Origin: Streptomyces sp. NBC_00775
GTDB lineage: Bacteria > Actinomycetota > Actinomycetes > Streptomycetales > Streptomycetaceae
DNA length: 64,000 bases
Assembly: GCF_036347135.1 (NCBI RefSeq)
Contig: NZ_CP108938.1
Span: 6,014,001-6,078,000 of the forward strand
Direction: 5' to 3'
Shown: positions 51,288-58,990 of the stretch, one piece after another
How positions within the stretch are numbered: the first letter of the stretch is position 1
How the letters are laid out: each line of letters begins with the position of its first letter
The notes under the pieces: generated by a model
What the model was told of the DNA's origin: nothing
Database searches by the model: none
What the model saw: the letters and a program-made list of their open reading frames with translations, nothing else
Position numbers and translations under genes: made by a program

Positions 51288-51845
51288 ATGGATGCCGTGG
51301 ACCAGAAAATTCTTGCCGAGCTCCAGCAGGACGGGCGGCTGACCGTGACGGAGCTGGCCGCGCGGGTGCGGCTCAGCGTCTCGCCGTGTCATCGGAGGCT
51401 GCGGGAGCTGGAGCGGTCCGGTGCCATCCGGGGCTATCGCGCGGTGGTGGACCCGGCCGCCGTCGGCCTGACCTTCGAGGCGCTGGTCTTCGTCTCGATG
51501 CGCCAGGAGGACCGGGACACCGTCGCCGACTTCGAGCGCGCGCTGGCCGACATCCCGCACGTACTGGACGCGCAACGGCTCTTCGGGGAGCCGGACTATC
51601 TGCTACGGGTCGCCACCGCCGACCTCGCGGCCTTCCAGCGGCTCTACGACGACCGGCTGGCGACACTGCCGGGTTGTGCAGCGGCTGACGTCGACGCTCG
51701 TGATGAAGCATGTGGTGACGGACCGGCCGCTGCCCGCGTGACCGGCCGGTGCCTTCGTGACCGCCCGCTGCCCGTGCGACGGCCCGTACAGCGCAGCAGG
51801 CGGCAGTCCACGCCGATGGACTGCCGCCTGCATGACAGGAGTTGA
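51288..51845 (+). CDS. Lrp/AsnC-family regulator with frameshifted C-terminus
   Basis: 185 residues as read. Residues 1-50 form the HTH (MDAVDQKILAELQQDGRLTV, RLSVSPCHRRLRELERSGAI). The RAM domain follows to about residue 128 (PAAVGLTFEALVFVSMRQED, GEPDYLLRVATADLAAFQRL). After LPG the frame changes to unrelated Ala/Arg-rich sequence. The +1 frame restores the normal end VQRLTSTLVMKHVVTDRPLP, stopping at 51741, so one T in GGGTTGTG (about 51674) appears inserted. The restored end would lie before the hairpin at 51796-51831; the present frame runs through it. Confidence 0.8.
   Translation: MDAVDQKILAELQQDGRLTVTELAARVRLSVSPCHRRLRELERSGAIRGYRAVVDPAAVGLTFEALVFVSMRQEDRDTVADFERALADIPHVLDAQRLFGEPDYLLRVATADLAAFQRLYDDRLATLPGCAAADVDARDEACGDGPAAARVTGRCLRDRPLPVRRPVQRSRRQSTPMDCRLHDRS
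51796..51831. terminator. Strong hairpin between Lrp and TetR genes
   Basis: Perfect 15-bp arms (GCAGGCGGCAGTCCA and its complement) around the loop CGCCGA. It probably terminates the Lrp and convergent TetR transcripts. Confidence 0.75.
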
Positions 51846-51919
51846 GGCAAGGGGGAGCGAAGGAGGGGGAGCGAGGGGGAAAGGAAGCGAGGGGGAAAGG
51901 GGCAAGAAGGAGCGAAGCG

Positions 51920-52567
51920 TTACTTCGTCGGCTTCTTGCCGGTTACGCCGAGGTGCACCAACAGCGCGAGATTCGGCTTGAGTTCAGCCTGCTTGACGCC
52001 CCACGTCTGGAAGCCCTTCTGGTGCGAGGCCACCGCCGCGAGCATGGCGACAAGGGAACCGGCCATCGCCGCCGGGTTCACGTCCTTGTCGACCTTGCCC
52101 TTGGACTGGAGGTCGGTGACCGTGTCCGTAAGGGAGTTGTTCACGGAGTTCAGGATCTTCATACGGATCTTGTAGAACCGCTTGTCGCCCTCGGCGGCGC
52201 CCAGATCGACGACCCGCAGGATCGCGTCGTTCCTGCGCCAGAACTCCAGGAAGCCGTCGACGAGTTCCTGCGCGGTCTGCCAGCCGGCCTTGCCGACCCA
52301 GGAACGCCCTTCGAGCAGCTGGGTCAACCCGGCGCCCTCCGCGGCCATTTGCTCGGCGATCTCCAGGACGGCGCCTTCGACGTCCGGGAAGTACTGGTAG
52401 AAGGTCGCGGGCGAAGTCCCCGCCTTCCGGGCGACATCAATGACTTTGACGTCCCGGTAGGGCGAGGAGCTGAGCATCTCGCTGAGGCAGTCGAGCAGCT
52501 TCTGCCGAGTCGCCTGCCCACGCCGTCCGGCCACGCGGCCGTCGACGGTACGCACTTGTCCTGTCAT
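51920..52567 (-). CDS. TetR-family transcriptional regulator; candidate regulator of the palindrome regulon
   Basis: 215 residues. The N-terminal HTH covers residues 15-65 (RRGQATRQKLLDCLSEMLSS, DVKVIDVARKAGTSPATFYQ, YFPDVEGAVLEIAEQM). The helical ligand domain follows (AQELVDGFLEFWRRNDAILR). TetR repressors release DNA on binding a ligand, often an acyl-CoA in catabolic regulons. An imperfect copy of the 19-bp palindrome covers its own ATG, supporting autorepression and a role over the eleven catabolic starts. No other TetR gene occurs in the window. The link to the distant sites is inferred. Confidence 0.85.
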   Translation of the reverse strand: MTGQVRTVDGRVAGRRGQATRQKLLDCLSEMLSSSPYRDVKVIDVARKAGTSPATFYQYFPDVEGAVLEIAEQMAAEGAGLTQLLEGRSWVGKAGWQTAQELVDGFLEFWRRNDAILRVVDLGAAEGDKRFYKIRMKILNSVNNSLTDTVTDLQSKGKVDKDVNPAAMAGSLVAMLAAVASHQKGFQTWGVKQAELKPNLALLVHLGVTGKKPTK

Positions 52568-52577
52568 GCCGTCAGCT
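52559..52577. promoter_or_regulatory. Imperfect regulon palindrome over the TetR start codon
   Basis: On the minus strand it reads AGCTGACGGCATGACAGGA. The left half is perfect and the right half differs by one base in the core (GACAG for GTCAG). It spans ATG 52567. Confidence 0.5.
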
Positions 52578-52755
52578 TACCGAGGGGTGATCGGAGCGCG
52601 ATTCGGCCGACTGCAAATGGGGTGTGGCCGTTCGGCGCGAGGGTACGCAGGGGGTTCACGAGGGTGCACGGGAGAGATTCACGAGCGTTTCCGGGGTTCA
52701 CGGGGGTGGGTGCCTCTGCTCTGCGGGATGCGTGAAGGGCCGTTAGCTTGGCCGC

Positions 52756-53490
52756 ATGGCCGAATCAGCCGTTTTCGCCGACTTCACCGAGGGCGTGCCC
52801 TGCTGGGTCGACGCGCAGCTCCCCGACGTGGAGGCGGGCAAGCGTTTCTACGGCGAGCTCTTCGGCTGGACCTTCGCGGAGGGATACGGCCCGTCCGGCC
52901 TGGCGCATCTCGACGGTGAGCCGGTCGCCGGGCTCACGCCCAAGCTGGACGGCCGGATGCCCACCGTATGGACGGTGTACTTCGCGACGCCCGACGTCAT
53001 CGGGCTCTCCCGGCGGATCATGGACGCGGGCGGGCAGGTCATCACCACCCCGACGGCGGTCGGCCTCTCCGGCGAACTGGGCACGATGGCCCTCGCGGCC
53101 GACTCCGAGGGCGCTGTCTTCGGCCTCTGGCAGGCCGGCACCCACCCCGGCTTCGGCAAGCGGCACCAGCGGCGCACCTTCTGCTGGGCCGAGCTGTACG
53201 CACGGGACACCACGGCCGTCGACCGTTTCTACGGCACCCTCTTCCACGACGCCCTCTTCGGCCCCGACGCGACCCCCGACTTCGGCCGCGCCCCCGTCTC
53301 CGACTTCTTCCCGGCCGAAATGCCGCCCCACTTCCTCGTCCACTTCGGCGTCGAGGACTGTGAGGCGGTACTCGGGACGGTGAACCGGCTCGGCGGCCGT
53401 GTCCAGGCGACACCCTTCGACACGTCGTACGGACGGGTGGCCGTCGTCACGGACAATCAAGGGGCGTCCTTCGCCGTACTTCAGCGGTGA
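52756..53490 (+). CDS. Two-domain VOC (glyoxalase/bleomycin-resistance-like) protein
   Basis: 244 residues. Two vicinal-oxygen-chelate domains: first PCWVDAQLPDVEAGKRFYGE with FGWTFAEGYGPSG, second FCWAELYARDTTAVDRFYGT with FGRAPVSDFFPAEM and PHFLVHFGVEDCE. Metal ligands are not all apparent, so it could bind a small molecule instead of catalysing. Streptomyces have many such proteins. The stop lies in the first unit of a 21-bp repeat. ATG 52756. Confidence 0.85.
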   Translation: MAESAVFADFTEGVPCWVDAQLPDVEAGKRFYGELFGWTFAEGYGPSGLAHLDGEPVAGLTPKLDGRMPTVWTVYFATPDVIGLSRRIMDAGGQVITTPTAVGLSGELGTMALAADSEGAVFGLWQAGTHPGFGKRHQRRTFCWAELYARDTTAVDRFYGTLFHDALFGPDATPDFGRAPVSDFFPAEMPPHFLVHFGVEDCEAVLGTVNRLGGRVQATPFDTSYGRVAVVTDNQGASFAVLQR

Positions 53491-53556
53491 GGGGCCGTAC
53501 TTCAGTGGTGAAGGGCCGTACTTCAGTGGTGAAGGGCCGTACTTCATGAGCTCTTC
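53473..53556 (+). repeat. 21-bp tandem repeat copied from the VOC gene end
   Basis: The last codons of the gene plus the stop (GCCGTACTTCAGCGGTGAGGG, 53473-53493, one base longer than this field should quote is avoided by reading units of GCCGTACTTCAG and GGTGAAGG) recur at 53494 and 53515, then a partial copy at 53536. The 21-bp period gives further in-frame TGA codons at 53509 and 53530. Confidence 0.8.
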
Positions 53557-53796
53557 AGTGGTGATGAGCTGTACTTCAAAGGTGAACAGTCGCGTTTCGG
53601 CCTGAACATGGCCGCGCCGACCCCCAGGAGCGGGTGGAATGTCCCGAGACACCCCGATCCGCCCCCGGGTTCGCAACCTGTGGCTCGGCCAGGAAGAATC
53701 AGGGTGCGTGCCGCCATGGCGGTGCGGTGGTGAGACGCTGCACTGGGCCGCGTTCATACGTGGATGACGTGGCTCGTACGGGGAGGTGGCAGGCAA
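53491..53796. other. 306-bp intergenic region before the kinase gene
   Basis: The first 70 bp are the 21-bp repeat array. The rest, including the AT-richer patch 53560-53620, has no supported gene and probably carries the kinase promoter. Confidence 0.4.
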
Positions 53797-56127
53797 GTGG
53801 TGGATCAGCTGACGCAGCACGATCCGCGGCGGATCGGGCCGTTCGAGGTGCTGGGACGGCTGGGTGCCGGCGGCATGGGGCTGGTCTATCTCGCGCGCTC
53901 GGCTTCCGGCCGGCGCGTGGCGATCAAGACGGTCAGGACGGAGCTCGCCGAGGACCAGCTGTTCCGGGTCCGCTTCTCGCGTGAGGTCGAGGCGGCCCGC
54001 GCCGTGTCCGGCTTCTACACGGCGGCCGTGGTCGACGCCGACGCGCGCGCCGCGGTGCCGTGGCTGGCCACCGCGTATGTGCCCGCGCCCTCGCTGGAAG
54101 AAATAGTGAATGAGTGCGGGCCGATGCCGGCCCAGGCGGTGCGCTGGCTGGCGGCGGGCGTCGCGGAGGCCCTCCAGTCGATCCACGGCGCGGGTCTCGT
54201 CCACCGTGACCTCAAGCCCTCCAACGTCCTCGTCGTCGAGGACGGACCGCGCGTGATCGACTTCGGCATCGCGTCCGGCGTCTCGAACACCCGCCTGACC
54301 ATGACGAACGTCGCCGTCGGTACGCCCGCGTACATGTCCCCCGAGCAGGCCAAGGACTCGCGCAGCGTGACCGGCGCGAGCGACGTCTTCTCGCTGGGAT
54401 CGATGCTGGTGTTCGCCGCGACCGGCCACGCGCCCTTCCATGGCGCGAACCCGGTCGAGACGGTGTTCATGCTGCTGCGCGAGGGCCCGGACCTCGAAGG
54501 CCTGCCCGCCGAGCTGCGCCCGCTCATCGAGTCCTGCATGCAGATGGAGGCGACGGCGCGCCCCAACCCCGCCGACCTCCAGGCCCAGCTCGCGCCCCAC
54601 CTCTTCGGCTCCGGCTCCGACGACAGCGGTACGGCGTCGGCGTGGCTGCCCGAGCGGGCGGTGGGCCTGATCGAGACGCGCCGCGGCGGCCGTCCGCCCG
54701 TGAAGCCCTCCTCCGGGGGGAGTGGACGGAGCGGTGGGGGGCGCGCGCCTGTGCCCGCACCCCCCTCGCACGCGCCTGTGCCCGTGGGGGCGCCCGACAC
54801 CGGTCCCGTGCGCCTCGCGGGCGCCCAGGTGCCCATCGGCCCCGGCCCGCGCGTCGCGGACGCCCGCGCGGCCGCCGTGAAGGCGCCCCCTCCGGAAGCC
54901 GGGCTCGCGGCGTCCTGGTCCCGGCCGCGCGCCGGCGTGAACGGTGCCGATCCGGCGCCCGCGCCCACCGTCGCGCCCCCCGCGCCCGATTCACCCTCCG
55001 GCTGGCGCCCCTGGCGCTTCCGAATGTCCAACGACGTCTGGGGTACGCCCTCGGTCGCCGGCGACCTCGTCTACGTCACCTCCTTCGAAGTCCACGCCCT
55101 CGACGTCGCGACCGGCCGGCGCCGCTTCAAGACGCGCGACGTGGCGTGGTCGATGGCGGTCGCGGACGGCCGTATCCACGCCTCGGACGGCCCCACGCTG
55201 TTCGCGCTGGACGCCCGCGAGGGAGGCGACCTCTGGCGCCTGTCGACGGACGCCTGGGTGTACTCGCTCAAGGCCGACCGGGGGACGGTCGTCACCGGCA
55301 CGCGCGGTGGCGGAGTCCAGGCGTGGGAGGCCTCCAACGGCCAGAAACTCTGGGAGCTGACCGGCGCCCAGACCGACTTCGAGTCCCCGGAGGCCGGCCC
55401 CGCCATCCACGACGGCACGGTGTACGTCTGGAAGGACGCCCGGCTGCGCGCCCTGGAGGCCCGTACCGGTGAGGAGCGCTGGTCGTACCCGATCGGCGAC
55501 GCGGCCTCCTGCGGCGGCGTCCCGGTCCGTCTGACCCAGGCGGCCGACGGCTACGTCTACGTCTCCGCCGGCACCCGCGTCCTCGCCGTCGACGTGGCGA
55601 GCGGGCACGTCCGCTGGCACTTCGAGGCCCCGGCGGTCTTCCTCTGTCCGCCCACCTTCGCGCCGGGCCCGGCGGTGACGGGCGGCGGCGTGTACCTGGC
55701 CGACTACCTCGGCACGGTCTACGCCCTCGATGCCACCGACGGCCGCGACCGCTGGCGCATCGCCACCGAGTCCCGCGCCTCCATCGAGCCGGTGCTTGTG
55801 GCCGCCGGGCACGTCCACGTCGGCAGCGGCAAGGGTCTGTACACCCTCGACGCCGTCACCGGCACACCGAAGTGGCGCTTCCAGGCCGGCGGCGACCTCG
55901 TCGGCGCCCCCGCCGTCGCCGACGGCCGCATCCACTTCGGCTCCACCGACCATCTCCTGTACACCCTGAAGTCCGACGACGGACGACTCCGCTGGAAGCT
56001 GGCGACCGGGGGTGAGATCACCGGGGCTCCGGTGGTCAAGGACGGGGTGGTGTACGCGTGCAGCAAGGATCGGTGCGTGTACGCGCTGGACGCGGAGAAG
56101 GGGACGGGCACGGCTCGCACGACGTGA
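53797..56127 (+). CDS. Ser/Thr protein kinase with C-terminal quinoprotein-like beta-propeller (AfsK-like)
   Basis: 776 residues. The kinase domain covers residues 10-270: glycine loop [14 protein letters not shown], Lys in [17 protein letters not shown] and DFG ([10 protein letters not shown]), then [15 protein letters not shown] linker of about 130 Pro/Ala/Gly-rich residues follows, then seven PQQ-type blades ([37 protein letters not shown]). There is no transmembrane helix, as in AfsK. It phosphorylates protein Ser/Thr, with the propeller sensing an unknown signal. GTG 53797 has GGAGG 10 bases upstream. Confidence 0.92.
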   Translation: MVDQLTQHDPRRIGPFEVLGRLGAGGMGLVYLARSASGRRVAIKTVRTELAEDQLFRVRFSREVEAARAVSGFYTAAVVDADARAAVPWLATAYVPAPSLEEIVNECGPMPAQAVRWLAAGVAEALQSIHGAGLVHRDLKPSNVLVVEDGPRVIDFGIASGVSNTRLTMTNVAVGTPAYMSPEQAKDSRSVTGASDVFSLGSMLVFAATGHAPFHGANPVETVFMLLREGPDLEGLPAELRPLIESCMQMEATARPNPADLQAQLAPHLFGSGSDDSGTASAWLPERAVGLIETRRGGRPPVKPSSGGSGRSGGGRAPVPAPPSHAPVPVGAPDTGPVRLAGAQVPIGPGPRVADARAAAVKAPPPEAGLAASWSRPRAGVNGADPAPAPTVAPPAPDSPSGWRPWRFRMSNDVWGTPSVAGDLVYVTSFEVHALDVATGRRRFKTRDVAWSMAVADGRIHASDGPTLFALDAREGGDLWRLSTDAWVYSLKADRGTVVTGTRGGGVQAWEASNGQKLWELTGAQTDFESPEAGPAIHDGTVYVWKDARLRALEARTGEERWSYPIGDAASCGGVPVRLTQAADGYVYVSAGTRVLAVDVASGHVRWHFEAPAVFLCPPTFAPGPAVTGGGVYLADYLGTVYALDATDGRDRWRIATESRASIEPVLVAAGHVHVGSGKGLYTLDAVTGTPKWRFQAGGDLVGAPAVADGRIHFGSTDHLLYTLKSDDGRLRWKLATGGEITGAPVVKDGVVYACSKDRCVYALDAEKGTGTARTT

Positions 56128-56330
56128 GGGGTTTCTCGCCCCCGCCGCCCCAGACCCCGTAGGCGGGTTCTTTGGCTGCGGGTGGGTGGGGGCTGGTCCA
56201 AAAGATTGCGCAGTTCCCCGCGCCCCTAAAAGGGGCGCGGGGAACTGCGCAATCTTTTAGGGGGGTCTGGGGGCACAGCCCCCAGGAACGGATGGGACGG
56301 GTAGGGGCGGCGGGGGCGAAAAATGTGACG
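56128..56330. repeat. Composite palindromic repeat after the kinase gene
   Basis: Perfect 28-bp arms at 56200-56227 and 56231-56258 around AAA form the longest stem in the window. GGGGGTCTGG and GGGGGC-ACA-GCCCCC follow, then the inverted CGCCCCCGCCGCCCCTACCC box near 56300-56320. Sequence up to 56429 is otherwise featureless. It separates the kinase from the convergent crotonase gene and should terminate both. Confidence 0.82.
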
Positions 56331-56429
56331 GCCGTCGTGCCGGGCACGGAAGGGGGCTTCGGACGGCGGCCGTCTCGATGCAGACGCTACGCCGCGTGCG
56401 ACGAACCCGCCACGCGGAGCCACCGGGGG

Positions 56430-57206
56430 TCACCGCAGCCGGAAGCCGGGGCGGCGGGCCGTGAACAGCCCCGCCTGCCGTTCCCCCGGCAGATTCCCGA
56501 GCGACACGAGCTGCGGCGCATGCGCGAGCGCCTGCGCCCGAGCCGCCTCCTTGGCCAGCCACAACGCCCGCACCGTCCCCTGCACCGCCTCCACCGGATA
56601 CGAGGCGATGACAGCGGCACAATCGACGGCCGCCCCCAACGCCGCACCGGGCGCAGTGAGTTCCGACACCAGCCCCACCTCGTACGCCCGCCGCGCCGAC
56701 ACCCGCTCGGCCGTCCCCATCAACGCCATCCGCGCCACCTCCCCGAACGGCATCCGCTGCGCCATGTAGATCGACTCGTACGCGCTGACCATCCCGTACG
56801 TCGTATGCGGGTCGAAGAAGGTCGCCGCTTCGTCGGCCACCACGAACTCCGCCTCGCCCAGCAGATAGAAGGCACCCCCGCAGGCGATCCCGTTCACGGC
56901 GGCGATCACGGGCTTCCACAGGTCGTTCGCCTTCGGCCCGATCGCGACGAGCGGATCGTCCACCATGTAGGGGGAGCCGGGCTGCGGCACGACGACGTCC
57001 CGGTCGATCCCCGTACAGAACGCCCGCGTGCCCGCCCCGGTGATGACGACCGCCCGTACGGTGTCGTCGAACCGGAACTCCCGCCAGGCGGCCGCGAGTT
57101 CGGCGGCCGTGTCGAGGTCGATGGCGTTGAGCTTCGCGGGCCGGTCGAGGGTGAGGACGGCGACGCCGGTGTCCTTGTCGGCGGTGACGCGCAGCCCGTC
57201 GCTCAC
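56430..57206 (-). CDS. Enoyl-CoA hydratase/isomerase family protein
   Basis: 258 residues. Crotonase features: VLTLDRPAKLNAIDLDTAAE, oxyanion segments GAGTRAFCTGIDRDVVVPQP and AAVNGIACGGAFYLLGEAEF, and DEAATFFDPHTTYGMVSAYE. The usual catalytic Glu pair is not obvious; Glu and Asp residues in GEAEF and FFDPH are candidates. It belongs to the thiolase-DUF35-crotonase operon and starts with GTG 57206, which overlaps the DUF35 stop by 4 bp. The reaction is hydration or isomerisation of an unsaturated acyl-CoA. Confidence 0.88.
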   Translation of the reverse strand: MSDGLRVTADKDTGVAVLTLDRPAKLNAIDLDTAAELAAAWREFRFDDTVRAVVITGAGTRAFCTGIDRDVVVPQPGSPYMVDDPLVAIGPKANDLWKPVIAAVNGIACGGAFYLLGEAEFVVADEAATFFDPHTTYGMVSAYESIYMAQRMPFGEVARMALMGTAERVSARRAYEVGLVSELTAPGAALGAAVDCAAVIASYPVEAVQGTVRALWLAKEAARAQALAHAPQLVSLGNLPGERQAGLFTARRPGFRLR

Positions 57207-57727
57207 GGCCGCTCCAGAACCCAGCGGGGCACGGCCACACCGTTCACCTCGGCGAACACCACCTGCACCCGCGCCCCGATCCGGATCCGTTCCTGCGGGA
57301 CGGAGTTGAGCGCCTCACCGGCACCGCTCACCAGATTCCCCACGAGCCGAATCCGGGGGGCGTCCGCCAGCTCCACCACGATCGCGTTGTACGGGGCCTG
57401 CTCCGCGTAGGCGGGAAGCAGCGGCGGATGCGGGATGACGAACGACCAGACCCTCCCCCTGCCGCTCATCTCCCGCCATTCGCTCGCGAAGGAGTGGCAG
57501 TGCGGGCAGCAGGGCCGGGGCGGAAAGCGCAGCTCGCCGCAGCCGGCGCAGGACTGGATCCGGAGTTCGCCTCGGGCCGCGTACTCCCAGAAGGGGGCGC
57601 CGTCGTCGTCGGGGACGGGCGAGAGAAGGGACTGGTCCGAGGTCGTGGCGTGAGTGGCGTTCGTGGTGCTCGTAGCGTTCGTGGCATTCGTGGTGCTCGT
57701 AGCGTTCGTGGAGTTGATGGTGGTCAT
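57203..57727 (-). CDS. DUF35 OB-fold/zinc-ribbon protein with Asn/Thr-rich N-terminus
   Basis: 174 residues. The first 32 are Asn, Thr and Ser rich (NATSTTNAT twice), coded by a 24-bp direct repeat. From residue 33 the protein is a normal DUF35: PFWEYAARGELRIQSC, zinc ribbon CAGCGELRFPPRPCCPHC, OB fold GRVWSFVIPHPPLLPAYAEQ, and PYNAIVVELADAPRIRLVGN. It partners the thiolase-fold protein encoded 12 bp upstream in a retro-aldolase-like complex. The stop overlaps the crotonase GTG. Confidence 0.88.
   Translation of the reverse strand: MTTINSTNATSTTNATNATSTTNATHATTSDQSLLSPVPDDDGAPFWEYAARGELRIQSCAGCGELRFPPRPCCPHCHSFASEWREMSGRGRVWSFVIPHPPLLPAYAEQAPYNAIVVELADAPRIRLVGNLVSGAGEALNSVPQERIRIGARVQVVFAEVNGVAVPRWVLERP
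57661..57711 (-). repeat. 24-bp direct repeat inside the DUF35 N-terminus
   Basis: The same 24-bp sequence occupies 57661-57684 and 57688-57711. The 27-bp period gives the repeated nonapeptide NATSTTNAT. Confidence 0.85.
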
Positions 57728-57739
57728 GGCGGCGGCTCC

Positions 57740-58888
57740 TCAGGCCCGGAGTAGAAGCGCGGACGTCGGTACGCCCTCACCCGCCGTGACCAGGCAGGTG
57801 GCGGCGCCGGGGACTTGGGCCGTACTGGTCCCGCGCAGTTGCTTCACGCCCTCGTTGATCAGGTTGAAGCCGTGCACGTACGCCTCGCTGAGCCCGCCCC
57901 CGCCGGTGTTGACGGGCAGCCGCCCGCCGATCTCCAGCGCGCCGCCCTCCGTGAAGGCCGCGCCTTCCCCTCTCCCGCAGAAGCCGTATCCCTCAAGGGA
58001 GAGCGGTATGAGAGGCGTGAACGCGTCGTAGATCTGTGCCACATCGACATCGTCCGGTGTGAAGTCGGCGTGTTTCCACAGGTGTCGGGCGGCGGTCCAG
58101 GCGGGGCCGGTGAGCGGGTCGTCGTTCCAGTAGTTGACCATGCCGTGGTGCTGGGCGGGCAGGCCCTGGGCGGCGGAGTGGACGTAGACGGGGCGTCGGC
58201 GGCAGTCGCGGGCGCGCTCGGCGGAGACGATCACGCAGGCCAACGCCCCGTCCGTCTCAAGGCAGTTGTCGAAGAGGCAGAGGGGTTCGCTGATCCAGCG
58301 GGAGGTCATGTACATCTCGCGGGTCAACGGCCGCTCGTACATGATCGCGGCCGGGTTCTGGTTGGCGCGGTTCCGGCAGGCGAGGGCGACGTTGAAGAGG
58401 TGGTCGCGGGTGGCGCCGTACTCGTGCATGTAGCGGCGCGCGAGCATGCCGATCTCGTCGGCGGGCCGGAGGAGGCCGAAGGGGCGGGTCCACTGGGCGG
58501 GAGTGGGGAGTTGGACGCTGGTGTTCTTCCACGGCCGGGGCCCGGACCCGCGCTTCCGCGACCGCCAGGCCACCCCCACCGTCGCCTGCCCGCCGGCGAT
58601 GGCGGCGGCGAGATGCGCGACGGTGGCGCAGGATCCGCCCCCGCCGTACCCGACCTTGCTGAAGAAGGTGAGGTCGCCCAGACCGACGGCCTTGGCCACC
58701 TCCACCTCGTCCGTCTCCTCCATGGTGTAGGAGGCGAGCCCGTCGACCTCGGCTGGTGCGATCCCGGCGTCGTCGAGGGCGGCGAGGATCGCCCGACAGG
58801 CCAAGGCCTTCTCGGATTCGGGGAGTTGTTTGGCGAAGGGGGTCTGCCCGATCCCGACGACGGCTGTGGCGTCCTTGATCCCCGGCAT
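57740..58888 (-). CDS. Thiolase-fold lipid-transfer protein (Ltp2-like)
   Basis: 382 residues. The sequence starts MPGIKDATAVVGIGQTPFAK, with GLASYTMEETDEVEVAKAVG, TFFSKVGYGGGGSCATVAHL, VDVAQIYDAFTPLIPLSLEG and LPVNTGGGGLSEAYVHGFNL. It lacks the thiolase nucleophilic Cys pattern and matches SCP2-thiolase/Ltp proteins that carry out retro-aldol cleavage with DUF35 partners. It is the first gene of a three-gene operon (thiolase, DUF35, crotonase). A regulon palindrome lies 28 bp upstream of ATG 58888. Confidence 0.9.
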   Translation of the reverse strand: MPGIKDATAVVGIGQTPFAKQLPESEKALACRAILAALDDAGIAPAEVDGLASYTMEETDEVEVAKAVGLGDLTFFSKVGYGGGGSCATVAHLAAAIAGGQATVGVAWRSRKRGSGPRPWKNTSVQLPTPAQWTRPFGLLRPADEIGMLARRYMHEYGATRDHLFNVALACRNRANQNPAAIMYERPLTREMYMTSRWISEPLCLFDNCLETDGALACVIVSAERARDCRRRPVYVHSAAQGLPAQHHGMVNYWNDDPLTGPAWTAARHLWKHADFTPDDVDVAQIYDAFTPLIPLSLEGYGFCGRGEGAAFTEGGALEIGGRLPVNTGGGGLSEAYVHGFNLINEGVKQLRGTSTAQVPGAATCLVTAGEGVPTSALLLRA

Positions 58889-58915
58889 GGGTGCACCTCC
58901 ACAGAAGGTCCCGGC

Positions 58916-58934
58916 TGCTGACAGGGCGTCAGGC
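58916..58934. promoter_or_regulatory. Regulon palindrome, copy 11
   Basis: TGCTGACAGGGCGTCAGGC, 28 bp upstream of the thiolase start. The CTGAC and GTCAG halves are intact. Confidence 0.65.
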
Positions 58935-58942
58935 TACAGCTA

Positions 58943-58961
58943 ATCTGACGGTCAGTCAGCT
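58943..58961. promoter_or_regulatory. Regulon palindrome, copy 12
   Basis: ATCTGACGGTCAGTCAGCT, ending 29 bp before the acyl-CoA synthetase start at 58991. Its centre is 27 bp from that of copy 11. Confidence 0.7.
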
Positions 58962-58990
58962 AGTGTGCTTGGGCCGGTGGGAGGCGGGCG

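Noticed and set aside
53797..56127. PQQ repeats suggesting a quinoprotein dehydrogenase
   Set aside because: The blades follow a complete Ser/Thr kinase domain, and no signal peptide or PQQ-binding residues are seen, so they act as a sensor propeller.
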